Below are positions 27,799 to 37,326 of a stretch of 64,000 nt of DNA, piece after piece (the first letter of the stretch is position 1; each line of letters starts with the position of its first letter). This stretch comes from RYN-230 sp963844695 (GTDB lineage: Bacteria > Actinomycetota > Actinomycetes > Streptosporangiales > Streptosporangiaceae): contig CAWJPL010000043.1 in NCBI GenBank assembly GCA_963844695.1, positions 30,915 to 94,914 of the forward strand, in the 5' to 3' direction. The translations under genes were made by a program, and so were the position numbers. The notes beneath the pieces are model-generated. The model worked only from the letters and a program-made list of their open reading frames with translations. It was not told the DNA's origin and searched no databases.

Positions 27799-28003
27799 GC
27801 ACCGCCCCCTGCAGGCCTGCCCACCGCGGCTGCTCCCGGGTGACCCTCTTTGATCACAACTCACGCCAGTGTGGCCGTCAATCTCAGCCCGGTCACGATC
27901 CGCTCTGAAGCAGGGCAAGGCGCTGGACGTCGGGATCCGCGCGCTCTTCGCAGCCACGCTGTCCAGCTAGGATGTGCTGGTTGTCACCGAGGGGAGGACA
28001 CCG

Positions 28004-29077
28004 GTGTCCCAGCAATCGCCCCGCTTCCGTGCGGTGCTGGAGAACTTCGCGCCGTACCAGCCCGGCCGCCGGGTGTCCGCACCGGACGGCCGGTCCTACA
28101 AGCTGTCCTCGAACGAATCGCCCTTCGGCCCGCTGCCCTCGGTCGCTGAGGTCATCGCCCAGGCCGCCCTGGACGTGAACCGTTACCCGGACAACGGGGC
28201 GGCCGCGCTGACCGAGGCGATCGCGCAGCGGTTCGAGGTGCCGGCCGAGCACGTCGCGGTGGGCTGCGGTTCGGTGGGGGTGACCCAGCAGCTACTCGGC
28301 GCCGTAGGCGAGCCGGACGCGGAAGTGCTCTACGCCTGGCGTTCGTTCGAGGCCTACCCGACCCTGGTCGATCTGTCGTCGGCGGTCCCGGTCACGGTGC
28401 CGTTGCGGGCCGAGACGCACGACCTGCCGGCGATGGCAGACGCGATCACCAGCCGGACCCGGCTCATCTTCGTCTGCAACCCGAACAACCCCACCGGCAC
28501 CGTGGTCCACGCGGACGAGCTGGCGGAATTCCTGGACCGGGTCCCACCGCAGACCCTCGTCGTGCTGGACGAGGCCTACCACGAGTACGTGCGGGACCCG
28601 CAGGTGCCGGACGGGATGGCCCTGTACCGGGACCACCCGAACGTGGCCGTGCTGCGCACCTTCTCCAAGGCGTACGGGCTGGCCGGGCTGCGGGTCGGCT
28701 TCCTGGTCGGGCACCCGCCAGTGGCCGCGGCCGTGCGCAAGACCATGCTGCCGTTCACGGTGAACGCGGTCGCCCAGGCCGCCGCCATCGCGTCCCTGGC
28801 CGCCGAGGCGGAGCTGCTCGAGCGGGTGGACGCGGTGGTCAAGGAGCGGTCCCGGGTCCGCGACGAGCTGCTCGCCCAGGGCTGGTCGGTGCCGCCGACC
28901 GAGGCCAACTTCGTCTGGCTGCGCCTCGGGGAGGACACCCAGGACTTCGCGGCCGCCGCGGCGCAGGCCGGGGTCGCGGTCCGGCCGTTCGGCGCGGAGG
29001 GCGCCCGGGTCTCGATCGGCGACCACGACGCGAACGACGCGTTCCTGTCCGTGGCGCGGGCCTATCCCCGGCGCTGA
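28004..29077 (+). CDS. HisC-type histidinol-phosphate/aromatic aminotransferase
   Basis: A 357-residue PLP enzyme of fold type I. Visible blocks: KLSSNESPFGP, VGCGSVGVTQQLL, NPNNPTGTVV with the cofactor-contacting Asn, VLDEAYHEYV, and the PLP lysine in TFSKAYGLAGLRVGF. The C-terminal Arg binds substrate carboxylate. The GTG start follows GGGGAGG at a 6-base spacing. It may be HisC or the closely related aromatic (phenylalanine/tyrosine) aminotransferase Pat. No his genes are near, so the latter is plausible. A REP-like hairpin follows its stop. Confidence 0.88.
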   Translation: MSQQSPRFRAVLENFAPYQPGRRVSAPDGRSYKLSSNESPFGPLPSVAEVIAQAALDVNRYPDNGAAALTEAIAQRFEVPAEHVAVGCGSVGVTQQLLGAVGEPDAEVLYAWRSFEAYPTLVDLSSAVPVTVPLRAETHDLPAMADAITSRTRLIFVCNPNNPTGTVVHADELAEFLDRVPPQTLVVLDEAYHEYVRDPQVPDGMALYRDHPNVAVLRTFSKAYGLAGLRVGFLVGHPPVAAAVRKTMLPFTVNAVAQAAAIASLAAEAELLERVDAVVKERSRVRDELLAQGWSVPPTEANFVWLRLGEDTQDFAAAAAQAGVAVRPFGAEGARVSIGDHDANDAFLSVARAYPRR

Positions 29078-29079
29078 GC

Positions 29080-29122
29080 TAGTCCGGGGGGCGCCCCCCC
29101 CGCTCGCCGCTTCGCGCCGAAC
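29080..29122 (+). repeat. REP-like element, copy B, after the aminotransferase gene
   Basis: TAGTCCGGGGGGCGCCCCCC forms a G/C hairpin and is followed by CCGCTCGCCGCTTCGCGCC and GAACG, nearly identical to copy A after mutY. It lies in the 49-base gap between two convergent genes and probably ends both transcripts. Confidence 0.65.
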
Positions 29123-29126
29123 GGCA

Positions 29127-30527
29127 TCACCGGGCGGCTGGGCGGCGCTCCAGCTTCTCGGTGACCAGCCGGTAGAACTGGCGCGGCCGGCCCGGCTGTG
29201 GCGCCCGGCTCGGCGGCAGTGGCCAGGCCAGGCCCTCCTCGACCAGGCTGTGCAGGAGCCGCCGGGCGGTGCGGGCGGTCACACCCAGCACCCGGCCTGC
29301 AGTCTCGGCGTCGACTACGAGCGCGCTGTCGCTGCCGGCCAGCTTGTCGGCCAGCCGGGACAGGGTCTCCAGGCCGCGGGGGCGGCTGGCTTCCGCAGCC
29401 GGGGCGGCCGGGTGCCGGGGCGCGGGAACCAGGGCGATCCCCTCCCGGTCCAGGGCGAAGCCGCGAGTCCCGGCGGCCACGTGCGACCGGGACAGCGCCG
29501 CCTGTGCGTGGCTCTCCGCATCCTGCGCCGTTCGTCCCATCCCGATGCCGACTTCCACCGCGATGCCGAGCTCGGTCCGGGCCCGCTCGGTGAACGGGGG
29601 GACCCGGAATCCGTCAGTGGCCGCGGCGAGCGAGCCCCGGGTGGCAGTGACCAGGAAGCAGTGATCGCTGACCGGACTGACCGACGCGTGCATCCGCTGG
29701 GCTTCCTGGACCAGGAACCGGTGCACGGTGAGCCGTAGTTCCTCACGGGCCTGCCGCGGCGAGGACCGGCGCGAGGTGTCCCGGAGCGTAGGTACCTCCA
29801 CCAGGGCCACGGCGAGTTGCGCCTCCTCCAGCCGCCGGTTTCCGGCGAGCAGGGTGGCGGTGCGCAGGGCGGCCCGGATGGCGCTGCTCGTGGGGCGGAG
29901 GATCCGGACGGGAACGTCGGCGGCGGAGAGCCGCTGGGCGACCGACTGGAGGCAGGTGAACGCGACGGTGGTCTCGTCCCGCCGCCAGAGCCGCTCGTGG
30001 AACGCGGCCAGCGTGGCCGCGTTCGCGGCGTCTTCCCGGACGTGCACGCCGGCCACGGGCACGCCAAGTTCGGCGAACGCGTCCTCCACGTCGGCGCGGC
30101 TGAGCACGTCCACGCTGACCCGGCTGAGGTCCTGGCCCACTTCTCTGGTGGCGCGCAGCAAGGCCGCGTACAGCGCGCTGCCGGACAGCGGCACATAGGT
30201 GGCCGGGACGCGGAGCGCGCCCGCCCGCCGGGCGTACTCGTAAGGCACCTGACTGGCGAACAGGCAGGCGTCGATACCCGGCCCGAGCCGCTGCACCTTG
30301 TCGGCAGCCTCCTGCTCACTGCGGTATGCGGCGGCCACCAGCCTGCGGGCCGGGGCGGCGGAGGCCCCGTTGGCGGACGTCCCCGGGGAACTGACCGCTG
30401 GGTGAGCCGTCGCGCCGGGCGGCCCGCCCGACTGCGGGCTTCCCGACAGCATGATCCGTTCCACCAGGTCGTGCGGGCCGACAATGCCGATGGTCAGCTC
30501 GGTCGCGGACTGGCGCTGGGCCGTCAT
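29127..30527 (-). CDS. multidomain transcriptional regulator (sensor / GGDEF-like / winged helix)
   Basis: A 466-residue soluble regulator that I cannot name. Residues ~1-230 form a PrpR-like or periplasmic-binding-like sensor (LTIGIVGPHDLVERIM, DACLFASQVPYEYARR, SVDVLSRADVEDAFAELGV). Residues ~250-370 resemble a degenerate GGDEF/cyclase-like domain (GIAVEVGIGMGRTAQDAESHAQAAL) without the catalytic signature. The C-terminus is a winged helix (DAETAGRVLGVTARTARRLLHSLVEEGL). It uses an ATG at 30527, with an AT-rich 400-bp upstream region. It is convergent with the aminotransferase gene. A ligand-responsive repressor or activator of amino-acid or cell-wall metabolism is possible, but this is conjecture. 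Confidence 0.7.
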   Translation of the reverse strand: MTAQRQSATELTIGIVGPHDLVERIMLSGSPQSGGPPGATAHPAVSSPGTSANGASAAPARRLVAAAYRSEQEAADKVQRLGPGIDACLFASQVPYEYARRAGALRVPATYVPLSGSALYAALLRATREVGQDLSRVSVDVLSRADVEDAFAELGVPVAGVHVREDAANAATLAAFHERLWRRDETTVAFTCLQSVAQRLSAADVPVRILRPTSSAIRAALRTATLLAGNRRLEEAQLAVALVEVPTLRDTSRRSSPRQAREELRLTVHRFLVQEAQRMHASVSPVSDHCFLVTATRGSLAAATDGFRVPPFTERARTELGIAVEVGIGMGRTAQDAESHAQAALSRSHVAAGTRGFALDREGIALVPAPRHPAAPAAEASRPRGLETLSRLADKLAGSDSALVVDAETAGRVLGVTARTARRLLHSLVEEGLAWPLPPSRAPQPGRPRQFYRLVTEKLERRPAAR

Positions 30528-30944
30528 GGCCGGCGGCCCGTCGGCGCTGGCGACTGACCAATGGCATCACAGGCGACACGTGCCCGGCATGGCAGGCGCG
30601 CGTCGGGTGATCCGGCGACTACTAATGTGCCGCCGGCTGCGGGGTACTTCCTGTGCTGTGAAGTCACTGTCAGACCCTTACGCTGCAACGATTGCACGAT
30701 CGTATATTTCGTAACCTGTCCGCGCCCGGCGGGGAAGAGAATCAGCGGACTGTTTCGTGCAACGTCACATTTTCGGGGAGCAACCCCGCCGGGGGAGTCG
30801 CTGGTCAGCCGCCAGCAGCCGAGCCGCCGGCCAGGTGAACTGCCAGCAGGTGGACCGACGGCCAGCTGGGACGCAACCTAGGTGAGCGTTGCAGGCCGGC
30901 CGCTGGCCGGGTGAGCCGCTGGCCGGACCGGAGCGGCGGCTGGG
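30528..30944. other. 417-bp intergenic promoter region
   Basis: Upstream of the leftward regulator and downstream of the leftward MurA gene. The middle (30670-30790) is clearly more AT-rich than its surroundings and holds ACGATTGCACGATCGT, a partial dyad around a palindromic CGATCG, next to TATATT. It probably contains the regulator promoter and an operator. One 106-codon frame on the plus strand has no ribosome binding site or domain and was not accepted. Confidence 0.5.
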
Positions 30945-32228
30945 TCAGCCGCTCTCCTCGGCAGTGATGTCGGCGCCCAGGGTGGTGAGCCGCTCCGCCA
31001 CCGCGGCGTGACCACGGTCGATAAGGTATCCCGGCGCGACCACCGTCTCGCCCTCCGCGCTCAGGCCGGCCAGGATGAGCGCGATCCCGGTGCGCAGGTC
31101 GTGCGCGACGACCTTGGTGCCCTTGAGGGTGGACGGGCCATGCACGATGACCACGTTGCCGCTGTCCACCTCGACCTTGGCGCCCATCTTGTTGAGCTCG
31201 GCGACCAGCCCGTAGCGGCCGTCGAAGATGGTTTCCCGGATGTAGCTGGTCCCGTCGGCCAGGCAGCTCAGCGCCATGATGGGCGACTGGAGATCGGTCG
31301 CGAAGCCAGGGTAGGGGCTGGTGATGACGTTTATCGGGCGCAGCGTGCGCTCCCGGCGGACCTGGAGGACCGCACCCTTCGGGGTGAAGTCCACGCCCAT
31401 CTGCTCGAGCTTCCAGCGGACCACCCCGAAGTCCCCGAGCGAGGCACCGACCAGGTTCAGCTCGCCGCCGGTGATCGCGGCCGCCATGGCCAGCACGCCC
31501 GCGTCGATCCGGTCCGGCATCACCGTGTGCTCCGTCGCGGTGAGCTGGCTGACCCCGCGCACGGTCACGAAGCCGGTGCCGCCGCCACTGATGTCCGCGC
31601 CCATCTTGCTCAGGAACGCGATCACGTCGAGCACTTCCGGCTCGAGGGCGCAGTTGTCGATGATGGTCGTGCCGGGAGCCAGGCTGGCCGCCATGATCAG
31701 GTTCTCGGTGCCCGTGTGGGACGGGGTGTCCAGGTACAGGTGGGCGCCCTGCAGCTTGCCCGCCTTGATGTGGATCTTGTCTTCCTGCTCGTCCACGATG
31801 GCGCCGAGCCGCGCGAAGCCGCGGTAGTGGAAGTCCAGGTTGCGGCTGCCGAGGTTGCAGCCGCCGATGCCCTCGATGACCGCCTCACCGAACCGGTGCA
31901 GCAGGGCCGGCACGAACAGCACCGAGCTGCGGAAGCGGCGGGCGATCTCGGCCGGCAGGACGAAGCTGGTCAGGTTGGAGGCGTCCACCACGAGGGTGCG
32001 CTCGGCCTCGTGGAACTTGACGACCGCGCCTACGGCCTGAGCCAGTTCCACCGCGCGGCGGACATCCTCGATAGCCGGCACGTTACGCAGTACCGTGCGG
32101 CCTTCTCCAGTCAGCAACGACGCGGCGATCATCTTGAGCGCCGCGTTCTTGGCGCCCTGAACGAAGACCGTGCCCTGGAGCGGGATCCCGCCTCGTACGC
32201 GGTAGCAGGTCTCGGGGCCAATGGTCAT
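30945..32228 (-). CDS. murA: UDP-N-acetylglucosamine 1-carboxyvinyltransferase (MurA type)
   Basis: Transfers enolpyruvate from PEP to UDP-GlcNAc, the first committed step of peptidoglycan synthesis. The 427-residue EPSP-synthase fold has the catalytic Lys in VQGAKNAALK (near 25) and the fosfomycin-target Cys in EGIGGCNLGSRNLDFH (near 122). HTGTENLIMAA and PYPGFATDLQSPIMAL follow. The ATG at 32228 was chosen because AGGACAGGAG lies upstream and the protein then begins like the family; the frame extends further without signals. The loop sequence (CNLGSRN) differs from E. coli CAIGARP-type loops, so it could be the second MurA-like paralogue found in some actinomycetes. Confidence 0.9.
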   Translation of the reverse strand: MTIGPETCYRVRGGIPLQGTVFVQGAKNAALKMIAASLLTGEGRTVLRNVPAIEDVRRAVELAQAVGAVVKFHEAERTLVVDASNLTSFVLPAEIARRFRSSVLFVPALLHRFGEAVIEGIGGCNLGSRNLDFHYRGFARLGAIVDEQEDKIHIKAGKLQGAHLYLDTPSHTGTENLIMAASLAPGTTIIDNCALEPEVLDVIAFLSKMGADISGGGTGFVTVRGVSQLTATEHTVMPDRIDAGVLAMAAAITGGELNLVGASLGDFGVVRWKLEQMGVDFTPKGAVLQVRRERTLRPINVITSPYPGFATDLQSPIMALSCLADGTSYIRETIFDGRYGLVAELNKMGAKVEVDSGNVVIVHGPSTLKGTKVVAHDLRTGIALILAGLSAEGETVVAPGYLIDRGHAAVAERLTTLGADITAEESG

Positions 32229-32457
32229 GGGGCTGAAGCTCCTGTCCTTCGAAAACGAGAGGTCAAAGGCCTGCCGCGGTAGCGGCGCACTGCTGCCACC
32301 CGGAGCCCACCCAGCAGGATGGCGGGGCGGGAAGCCTCGTGCATCTTCCAGGCCAGTATTCCACCGGCCCGGCCCCCCTTCGGCGACACCCAGATACAGA
32401 CCGTCCGCACCGCGCTCCGTCAGCTGCGCAGGGCGGCCGGCCAGGCTGTCACGGCAG

Positions 32458-33384
32458 TCATACCCACTGTCGTCCAGTGATGCGCTCATATGCCTCGATG
32501 TAGCTCGCGCGGGTCTGCTCAACCACCGGGCCGGGCAGTGCTGGGGGCGGATCTGTGTCTCGTTTGTCCCAGCCAGCCTCGGGCGAGTCTAGCCAGTCCC
32601 GGACGATCTGCTTGTCGAATGAGACTTGTGGCCGGCCCGGGTGCCACTGGCTCGCAGGCCAGAGCCGGGACGAGTCGGGGGTCAGGACCTCGTCGGCCAG
32701 CAGCAGCCGCCCGGCGGGATCGAAGCCGAGTTCAATCTTGGTGTCAGCGACCAGGATGCCGTTCCGGGCGGCGATGTCCGCCCCCCGCCGGTACACCTCC
32801 AGGGTGATCCGCTCCAGGTCAGCCGCGACGTCGGCCCCGACCGTCGCGGCCACCGCGGACAGCGGGATGTTTTCGTCGTGCTGCCCGCGCGGCGCCTTGG
32901 TCGCCGGAGTGAAAATAGGCTCCGGCAGCCGCGATCCCTCGACGAGGCCGGGGGGCAGTGGCACCCCGCACACCGACCTGGATTCCCGGTACTCGCGCAG
33001 CCCGGACCCAGCGAGGTACCCGCGGGCCACGCACTCCACCGGCACCATCGACAGCCTGCGGCAGGCCATGGCCCGCCCGGCGAACTCGGCCGGGATCCGC
33101 GCGTCGACGAGATGGTTCGGGACCAGGTCGGCGAGTTGCCCGAACCACCACAGTGACAACTGGGTCAGGATCTTCCCTTTGTCCGGGATGGGGGTGGGCA
33201 GTACGTGATCGTAGGCGGACACCCGATCTGAGGCGACGAGCAGCAGCAGGTCGTCCCCCCAGGAGTACACGTCGCGGACCTTGCCGGAGTACAGCAGCGC
33301 GGGAGGCGTCCGATCCGGCCCGGCGCTGCTGCCGGGGCCGGCACTTCGCCCGGCCCGGCAGCTGCCTGGCCCGGCGCCGCTCAC
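32458..33384 (-). CDS. purC: phosphoribosylaminoimidazole-succinocarboxamide synthase (SAICAR synthase)
   Basis: Joins CAIR with aspartate using ATP in purine synthesis. The 308-residue protein has LLYSGKVRDVY, ASDRVSAYDHVLPTPIPDKG, VPVECVARGYLAGSG and the C-terminal TPDSSRLWPASQW block, all standard for PurC. The first 30 residues are a Gly/Ala/Pro-rich extension. The GTG start at 33384 overlaps the purB stop codon (GTGA), showing translational coupling. It is the last gene of the purD-ltrA-purB-purC run. Confidence 0.95.
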   Translation of the reverse strand: MSGAGPGSCRAGRSAGPGSSAGPDRTPPALLYSGKVRDVYSWGDDLLLLVASDRVSAYDHVLPTPIPDKGKILTQLSLWWFGQLADLVPNHLVDARIPAEFAGRAMACRRLSMVPVECVARGYLAGSGLREYRESRSVCGVPLPPGLVEGSRLPEPIFTPATKAPRGQHDENIPLSAVAATVGADVAADLERITLEVYRRGADIAARNGILVADTKIELGFDPAGRLLLADEVLTPDSSRLWPASQWHPGRPQVSFDKQIVRDWLDSPEAGWDKRDTDPPPALPGPVVEQTRASYIEAYERITGRQWV

Positions 33385-34688
33385 GAGAGCCGCTCCAGCC
33401 GCTCGAAGACCGGCCCGAGGCGGGCTACGTACCGTTCCGGGCGGCTCGCCTCGTCCAGCGCAGCCTCGTCCAGGGCGCGGCCGCGCGCGGCGGCCTCGGC
33501 CCGGAGCGCCTCCCGCAGCGGCGTCCCGGTCTGCCATGTGGCCATGGCCGCCGCCTGGACCAGCGCGTAGGCGTCTTCCCGCGACATTCCCGAGTTGACC
33601 AGCGCCAGCAGGATGCTCGAGGTGTAGATCAGGCCGCCGGTGGATTCCAGGTTCGCGAGCATCCGGTCCCGGTCCACCACCAGGCCCTCGACCAGCCCGG
33701 TGGTCAGGTGCAGCACGTAGTCGGTGGCCGTCGCCGCGTCCGGCAGCGCGATCCGCTCCACGCTGGAGTGCGAGATGTCCCGCTCATGCCACAGCGGCAT
33801 GCCTTCCAGGACCGGGGTCACGTAGCCGCGGACGATCCGGGCGATGCCGCTGATCCGCTCGGAGCGGATCGGGTTCTTCTTGTGGGGCATCGCGGAGGAA
33901 CCCTTCTGGCCGGCCCGGAACGGCTCGGCGAGTTCCCGTACCTCGGTCCGCTGCCCGTGCCGGACTTCCAGCGCGATCGCCTCACAGACGGTGGCGGCCA
34001 CCGCGACGGCACTGATCCACTCCGAGATGCCGTCCCGGAACACCACCTGGGTGGCCACGTCGGCCGGGCGGAGCCCCAGCTCCGGCATGACGGTCGCCTC
34101 GATGCCCGGGTCGATGTTGGAGTACGTGCCGACCGGGCCGGACAGCTTGCCGACCGCGACGGCGTCCCGGGCCCGGACCAGCCGGTCCCGGCTGCGGGCC
34201 ATCGCGAACGCGAAGTCGGCGACCCGGTGTCCCCAGACGTCCGGCTCGGCGTGGATTCCGTGGGTCCGCCCGACCCGGAGCGTGGCGCGGTGCGCCAGGG
34301 CGTGCTCGCGCAGCGCGGCGACCAGCCGCGTCGCCTCCGCCACGAGCAGGTCGGTCGCCTCGGTCAGCTGCAGCGCCAGCGCCGTGTCCAGCAAGTCGGA
34401 GGAGGTCATCCCGTAGTGCACGTAGGCCGCGGCCTCGCGCGGTGTGGTGTTGTCCGCCCAGGCGGTCAGGAACGCGATCACGTCGTGCTCGGTCACCGCC
34501 TCTACTTCGGCGACCGCTTCCGGGGTGGGCGGCGGGGCGGCCCGGACCGGGTCCACCGCTTCGGCTGGCACGGTCCCGGCTTTGGCGTGCGCCTCCAGGA
34601 CCAGTGTCTCGATCCGGGCCCACAGCTGGTACTTGTGCGCATCGCTCCAGATCCGGCCCATCTCGGGCCGTGTATAGCGCTCGATCAC
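33381..34688 (-). CDS. purB: adenylosuccinate lyase
   Basis: Cleaves SAICAR to AICAR and adenylosuccinate to AMP, each with release of fumarate, so it acts in both the purine trunk and the AMP branch. The 435-residue fumarase/aspartase-fold protein has YVHYGMTSSDLLDTALALQ, VGRTHGIHAEPDVWG (catalytic His), and the superfamily signature GSSAMPHKKNP. The GTG start at 34688 is preceded by GAGGA. Its stop overlaps the purC start by 4 bases, and ltrA lies 88 bases upstream in the same direction. Confidence 0.97.
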   Translation of the reverse strand: MIERYTRPEMGRIWSDAHKYQLWARIETLVLEAHAKAGTVPAEAVDPVRAAPPPTPEAVAEVEAVTEHDVIAFLTAWADNTTPREAAAYVHYGMTSSDLLDTALALQLTEATDLLVAEATRLVAALREHALAHRATLRVGRTHGIHAEPDVWGHRVADFAFAMARSRDRLVRARDAVAVGKLSGPVGTYSNIDPGIEATVMPELGLRPADVATQVVFRDGISEWISAVAVAATVCEAIALEVRHGQRTEVRELAEPFRAGQKGSSAMPHKKNPIRSERISGIARIVRGYVTPVLEGMPLWHERDISHSSVERIALPDAATATDYVLHLTTGLVEGLVVDRDRMLANLESTGGLIYTSSILLALVNSGMSREDAYALVQAAAMATWQTGTPLREALRAEAAARGRALDEAALDEASRPERYVARLGPVFERLERLS

Positions 34689-34776
34689 ATGCTCTATCCT
34701 CGCGCATCGCCGACGCAGACCGGGCCCACGCCGGGCCTGGCCGCGGCGGCGGGCCGGATCAGCCCGGTGACTTTGG

Positions 34777-35991
34777 TCACTGCGGTGCGTCTGGGGCGGC
34801 TGGCTGTCGCTTTTGCGCCGCGCGGAGAGCGGACGTGTCCCGGAGGTGCTCGGCGGCGAGCATCGCGGCCAGCCCGGCCAGCAGCACGATCAGCTGGGCC
34901 TCGATCGCCACGGTGGCCCCCAGCGCCGCCGTGGCCAGCGCGAACAGGGCCGTGATCAGGCGTGGCCAGACGGGGCCGAGCTGCAGCGCCCAGCGGAACG
35001 CGGCGTGCCCGGCCAGGAACAGCGCCACCCCGCCGCCGATGGCCAGGGCCTGTGCGGCCGGATGGGGCTGGGTGGCGTGCCCGATGGTCAGCTTCACCCC
35101 GGCGGCCAGCCCCACCACACCGAGCAGTATCGGGATGTGCGGGTAGAAGTACGCGGACAGCGCGAGCGACGGCCGCCGGGTGCGGGGCGCCCGGGTCATG
35201 GCCGTCGCGGCGAGCTCGTCGTCCGCGCCGCCGAAGTAGACCCACCACAGCGCGGCCGACACGGCCAGGCCGAGCACCGCCGCCAGCACGATCTGCGCGT
35301 CCAGCGGGTGCGCGGCGGCGCCGATGCCGACCGAGGCGACCGACTCGCCCAGCGCCACGATGACCAGCGCGCCATGCCGCTCGGCGAAGTGCGCCGGGGC
35401 GATCTCGAACCGGCCGCCGAGGCGCACCACGAGTGGCGACAGCACCTGGATGGCCAGCGCCGCCGTCCACAGCAGGTAGGCCGCCAGGCCGCTGGTCAGC
35501 CCGGCCACCAGGACCAGCAGCGCCGAGCTGAGGTTGATCGGGACTATCCGGATGATGTTCCGGTTCACCCGGTAGTAGAGCCCGGCATGCACGCACACCA
35601 CGGTCAGGTAACCGAGACCGAGGTAGATGCCGCTCGCGTGGGACCTGGAGTCGCCGAAACCGTTCCGGATGGCCAGCCCCACGACCAGGAACCCGGCCAT
35701 GCCGAGCAGCAGGAGCAGCCGCTCGGGGGTCCGGTCCGGGGTGCGGGTGTTGGTCAGCCAGACGTATCCGCCGTACATCCACCACAGCACCCCGAACACC
35801 AGCAGCACCTGGCCGATCGAGGTGACGGAGATGCCGCTGCCGTCCAGCAGTGCGGACAGCTGGGTGAGGGTGAACGCGAAGACCAGGTCGAAGAACAGTT
35901 CCAGGGTGCTGACCCGCAGCGGGGCCGCGGGCCGGGGAACCTGGCCCGCGGGCGGCGGGCTGGTGCCGGACGGGGGTGGTTCGCTGGTCAC
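34777..35991 (-). CDS. low temperature requirement A (LtrA) family membrane protein
   Basis: A 404-residue polytopic membrane protein with about ten hydrophobic helices. The diagnostic LtrA motifs are present: STLELFFDLVFAF near residue 33 and HFAERHGALVIVALGES near 205. The biochemical function of the family is not established; Listeria LtrA is linked to growth in the cold. It starts with GTG overlapping the purD stop by 4 bases (GTGA) and precedes purB, so it is locked into the purine run by translational coupling, although nothing in the sequence ties it to purines. Confidence 0.9.
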   Translation of the reverse strand: MTSEPPPSGTSPPPAGQVPRPAAPLRVSTLELFFDLVFAFTLTQLSALLDGSGISVTSIGQVLLVFGVLWWMYGGYVWLTNTRTPDRTPERLLLLLGMAGFLVVGLAIRNGFGDSRSHASGIYLGLGYLTVVCVHAGLYYRVNRNIIRIVPINLSSALLVLVAGLTSGLAAYLLWTAALAIQVLSPLVVRLGGRFEIAPAHFAERHGALVIVALGESVASVGIGAAAHPLDAQIVLAAVLGLAVSAALWWVYFGGADDELAATAMTRAPRTRRPSLALSAYFYPHIPILLGVVGLAAGVKLTIGHATQPHPAAQALAIGGGVALFLAGHAAFRWALQLGPVWPRLITALFALATAALGATVAIEAQLIVLLAGLAAMLAAEHLRDTSALRAAQKRQPAAPDAPQ

Positions 35992-37253
35992 GGGCGGGCC
36001 TGGGCCGGCCGTCCTGCCGCAGGCCCGGCGATGTCGGTGCGGTACCAGCCGCCGCGCATCTCGATCTGCCCCGCGGCCTGGTACGCCACTGAGCGGGCCG
36101 CGGCCACGTCCGGGCCGGTGCCGACCACGTTGAGCACCCGGCCGCCGGCCGACACGAGGTGGCCCCCGTCATCGATCCTGGTGCCCGCGTGCAGTACGTA
36201 CGCGCCCGGGACCCGCCCGGCCGCGGCTATCCCGGTGATCTCGTCGCCAGCGGCGGGCTGGCTCGGGTAGCCCTGGGCCGCGATGACCACGGTGACCGCC
36301 GCACCCGGCGTCCACCGGGGCCGGTCCACGCCGCCCAGCGACCCGGAGGCGGCCGCGGCCAGCAGCCCGCCCAGCGGGCTGGCCAGCCGGTCCAGCACGA
36401 CCTGGGTCTCCGGGTCGCCGAACCGGGCGTTGAACTCCACCACCCGGACCCCGGCGGCGGTCAGGCTCAGCCCCGCGTACAGCAGGCCGCGGTAGGGGGT
36501 GCCGCGGCGGCGCAGTTCGTCGACGGCGGGCTGGATGACCGTGGCCAGCACCTCGTCGGCCAGGCCGGGTGGCGCCCAGGGCAGCGGGACGTACGCGCCC
36601 ATGCCGCCGGTGTTCGGTCCCTGGTCCCCGTCCCGGGCCCGCTTGAAGTCCTGCGCGGGCAGCAACGGGACCGCGGTGAACCCGTCGGCCAGCGCGAAGA
36701 GCGACACCTCCGGCCCGTCCAGGAACCCCTCGATGACCACCGTGCCGCAGGCCTCCGCGTGGGCCCGGGCGGCAGCCAGGTCGGTGGTGACGACCACGCC
36801 CTTGCCCGCGGCCAGGCCGTCCGCCTTCACCACGTACGGCGGCCCGAGTTCGGCCAGTGCCGCGTCCGCCTGGTCGCTCGTCTCGCACGTGTACGCCTCG
36901 GCGGTGGGGATCCCGGCCGCCTGCATGATCTGCTTGGCGAACGACTTGGAGCCCTCGATGGCCGCGGCCCGGCGGCTGGGACCGAAGCACGGGATGCCGG
37001 ACGCGCGCAGCGCGTCGGCCACCCCGGCTACCAGCGGCGCCTCCGGGCCGACCACGACCAGGTCGGCGCCGGTCGCGCGGGCCAGGCCAGCCACCTGCCC
37101 GGTGTCCGTCGGGTCCACCGGGTGCTGGTGGGCGAGCTCGGCGATGCCCGGGTTGCCTGGCGCCGCATGCAGGTCGGTGACGTCCGGGTCGGCGGACAGG
37201 GCCCGGGCCAGCGCGTGCTCGCGGCCGCCCGAACCGAGGAGAAGGACTCGCAC
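35988..37253 (-). CDS. purD: phosphoribosylamine-glycine ligase (GAR synthetase)
   Basis: An ATP-grasp enzyme joining phosphoribosylamine and glycine in purine synthesis. The 421-residue protein begins VLLLGSGGREHALA and contains VVVGPEAPLVAGVAD, FGPSRRAAAIEGSKSFAK, VVKADGLAAGKGVVV, QGPNTGGMGAY and FNARFGDPETQ, the complete family set. The GTG at 37253 was chosen because it gives the standard N-terminus; the frame reaches 37433 without signals. Its stop overlaps the ltrA start. The upstream GNAT gene is divergent, so a promoter should lie in the 73-base gap. Confidence 0.97.
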   Translation of the reverse strand: MRVLLLGSGGREHALARALSADPDVTDLHAAPGNPGIAELAHQHPVDPTDTGQVAGLARATGADLVVVGPEAPLVAGVADALRASGIPCFGPSRRAAAIEGSKSFAKQIMQAAGIPTAEAYTCETSDQADAALAELGPPYVVKADGLAAGKGVVVTTDLAAARAHAEACGTVVIEGFLDGPEVSLFALADGFTAVPLLPAQDFKRARDGDQGPNTGGMGAYVPLPWAPPGLADEVLATVIQPAVDELRRRGTPYRGLLYAGLSLTAAGVRVVEFNARFGDPETQVVLDRLASPLGGLLAAAASGSLGGVDRPRWTPGAAVTVVIAAQGYPSQPAAGDEITGIAAAGRVPGAYVLHAGTRIDDGGHLVSAGGRVLNVVGTGPDVAAARSVAYQAAGQIEMRGGWYRTDIAGPAAGRPAQARP

Positions 37254-37326
37254 GGGCGCGAGCCTACCTGCGGCCACACCCGGGCCCGCGGCGGAACCGC
37301 GCTGGCTACTGGGGGAGACTTCGAGC

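Noticed and set aside
30561..30881. 106-codon plus-strand frame in the regulator promoter region
   Set aside because: No ribosome binding site and no recognisable features; the region is AT-rich and reads better as promoter and operator.
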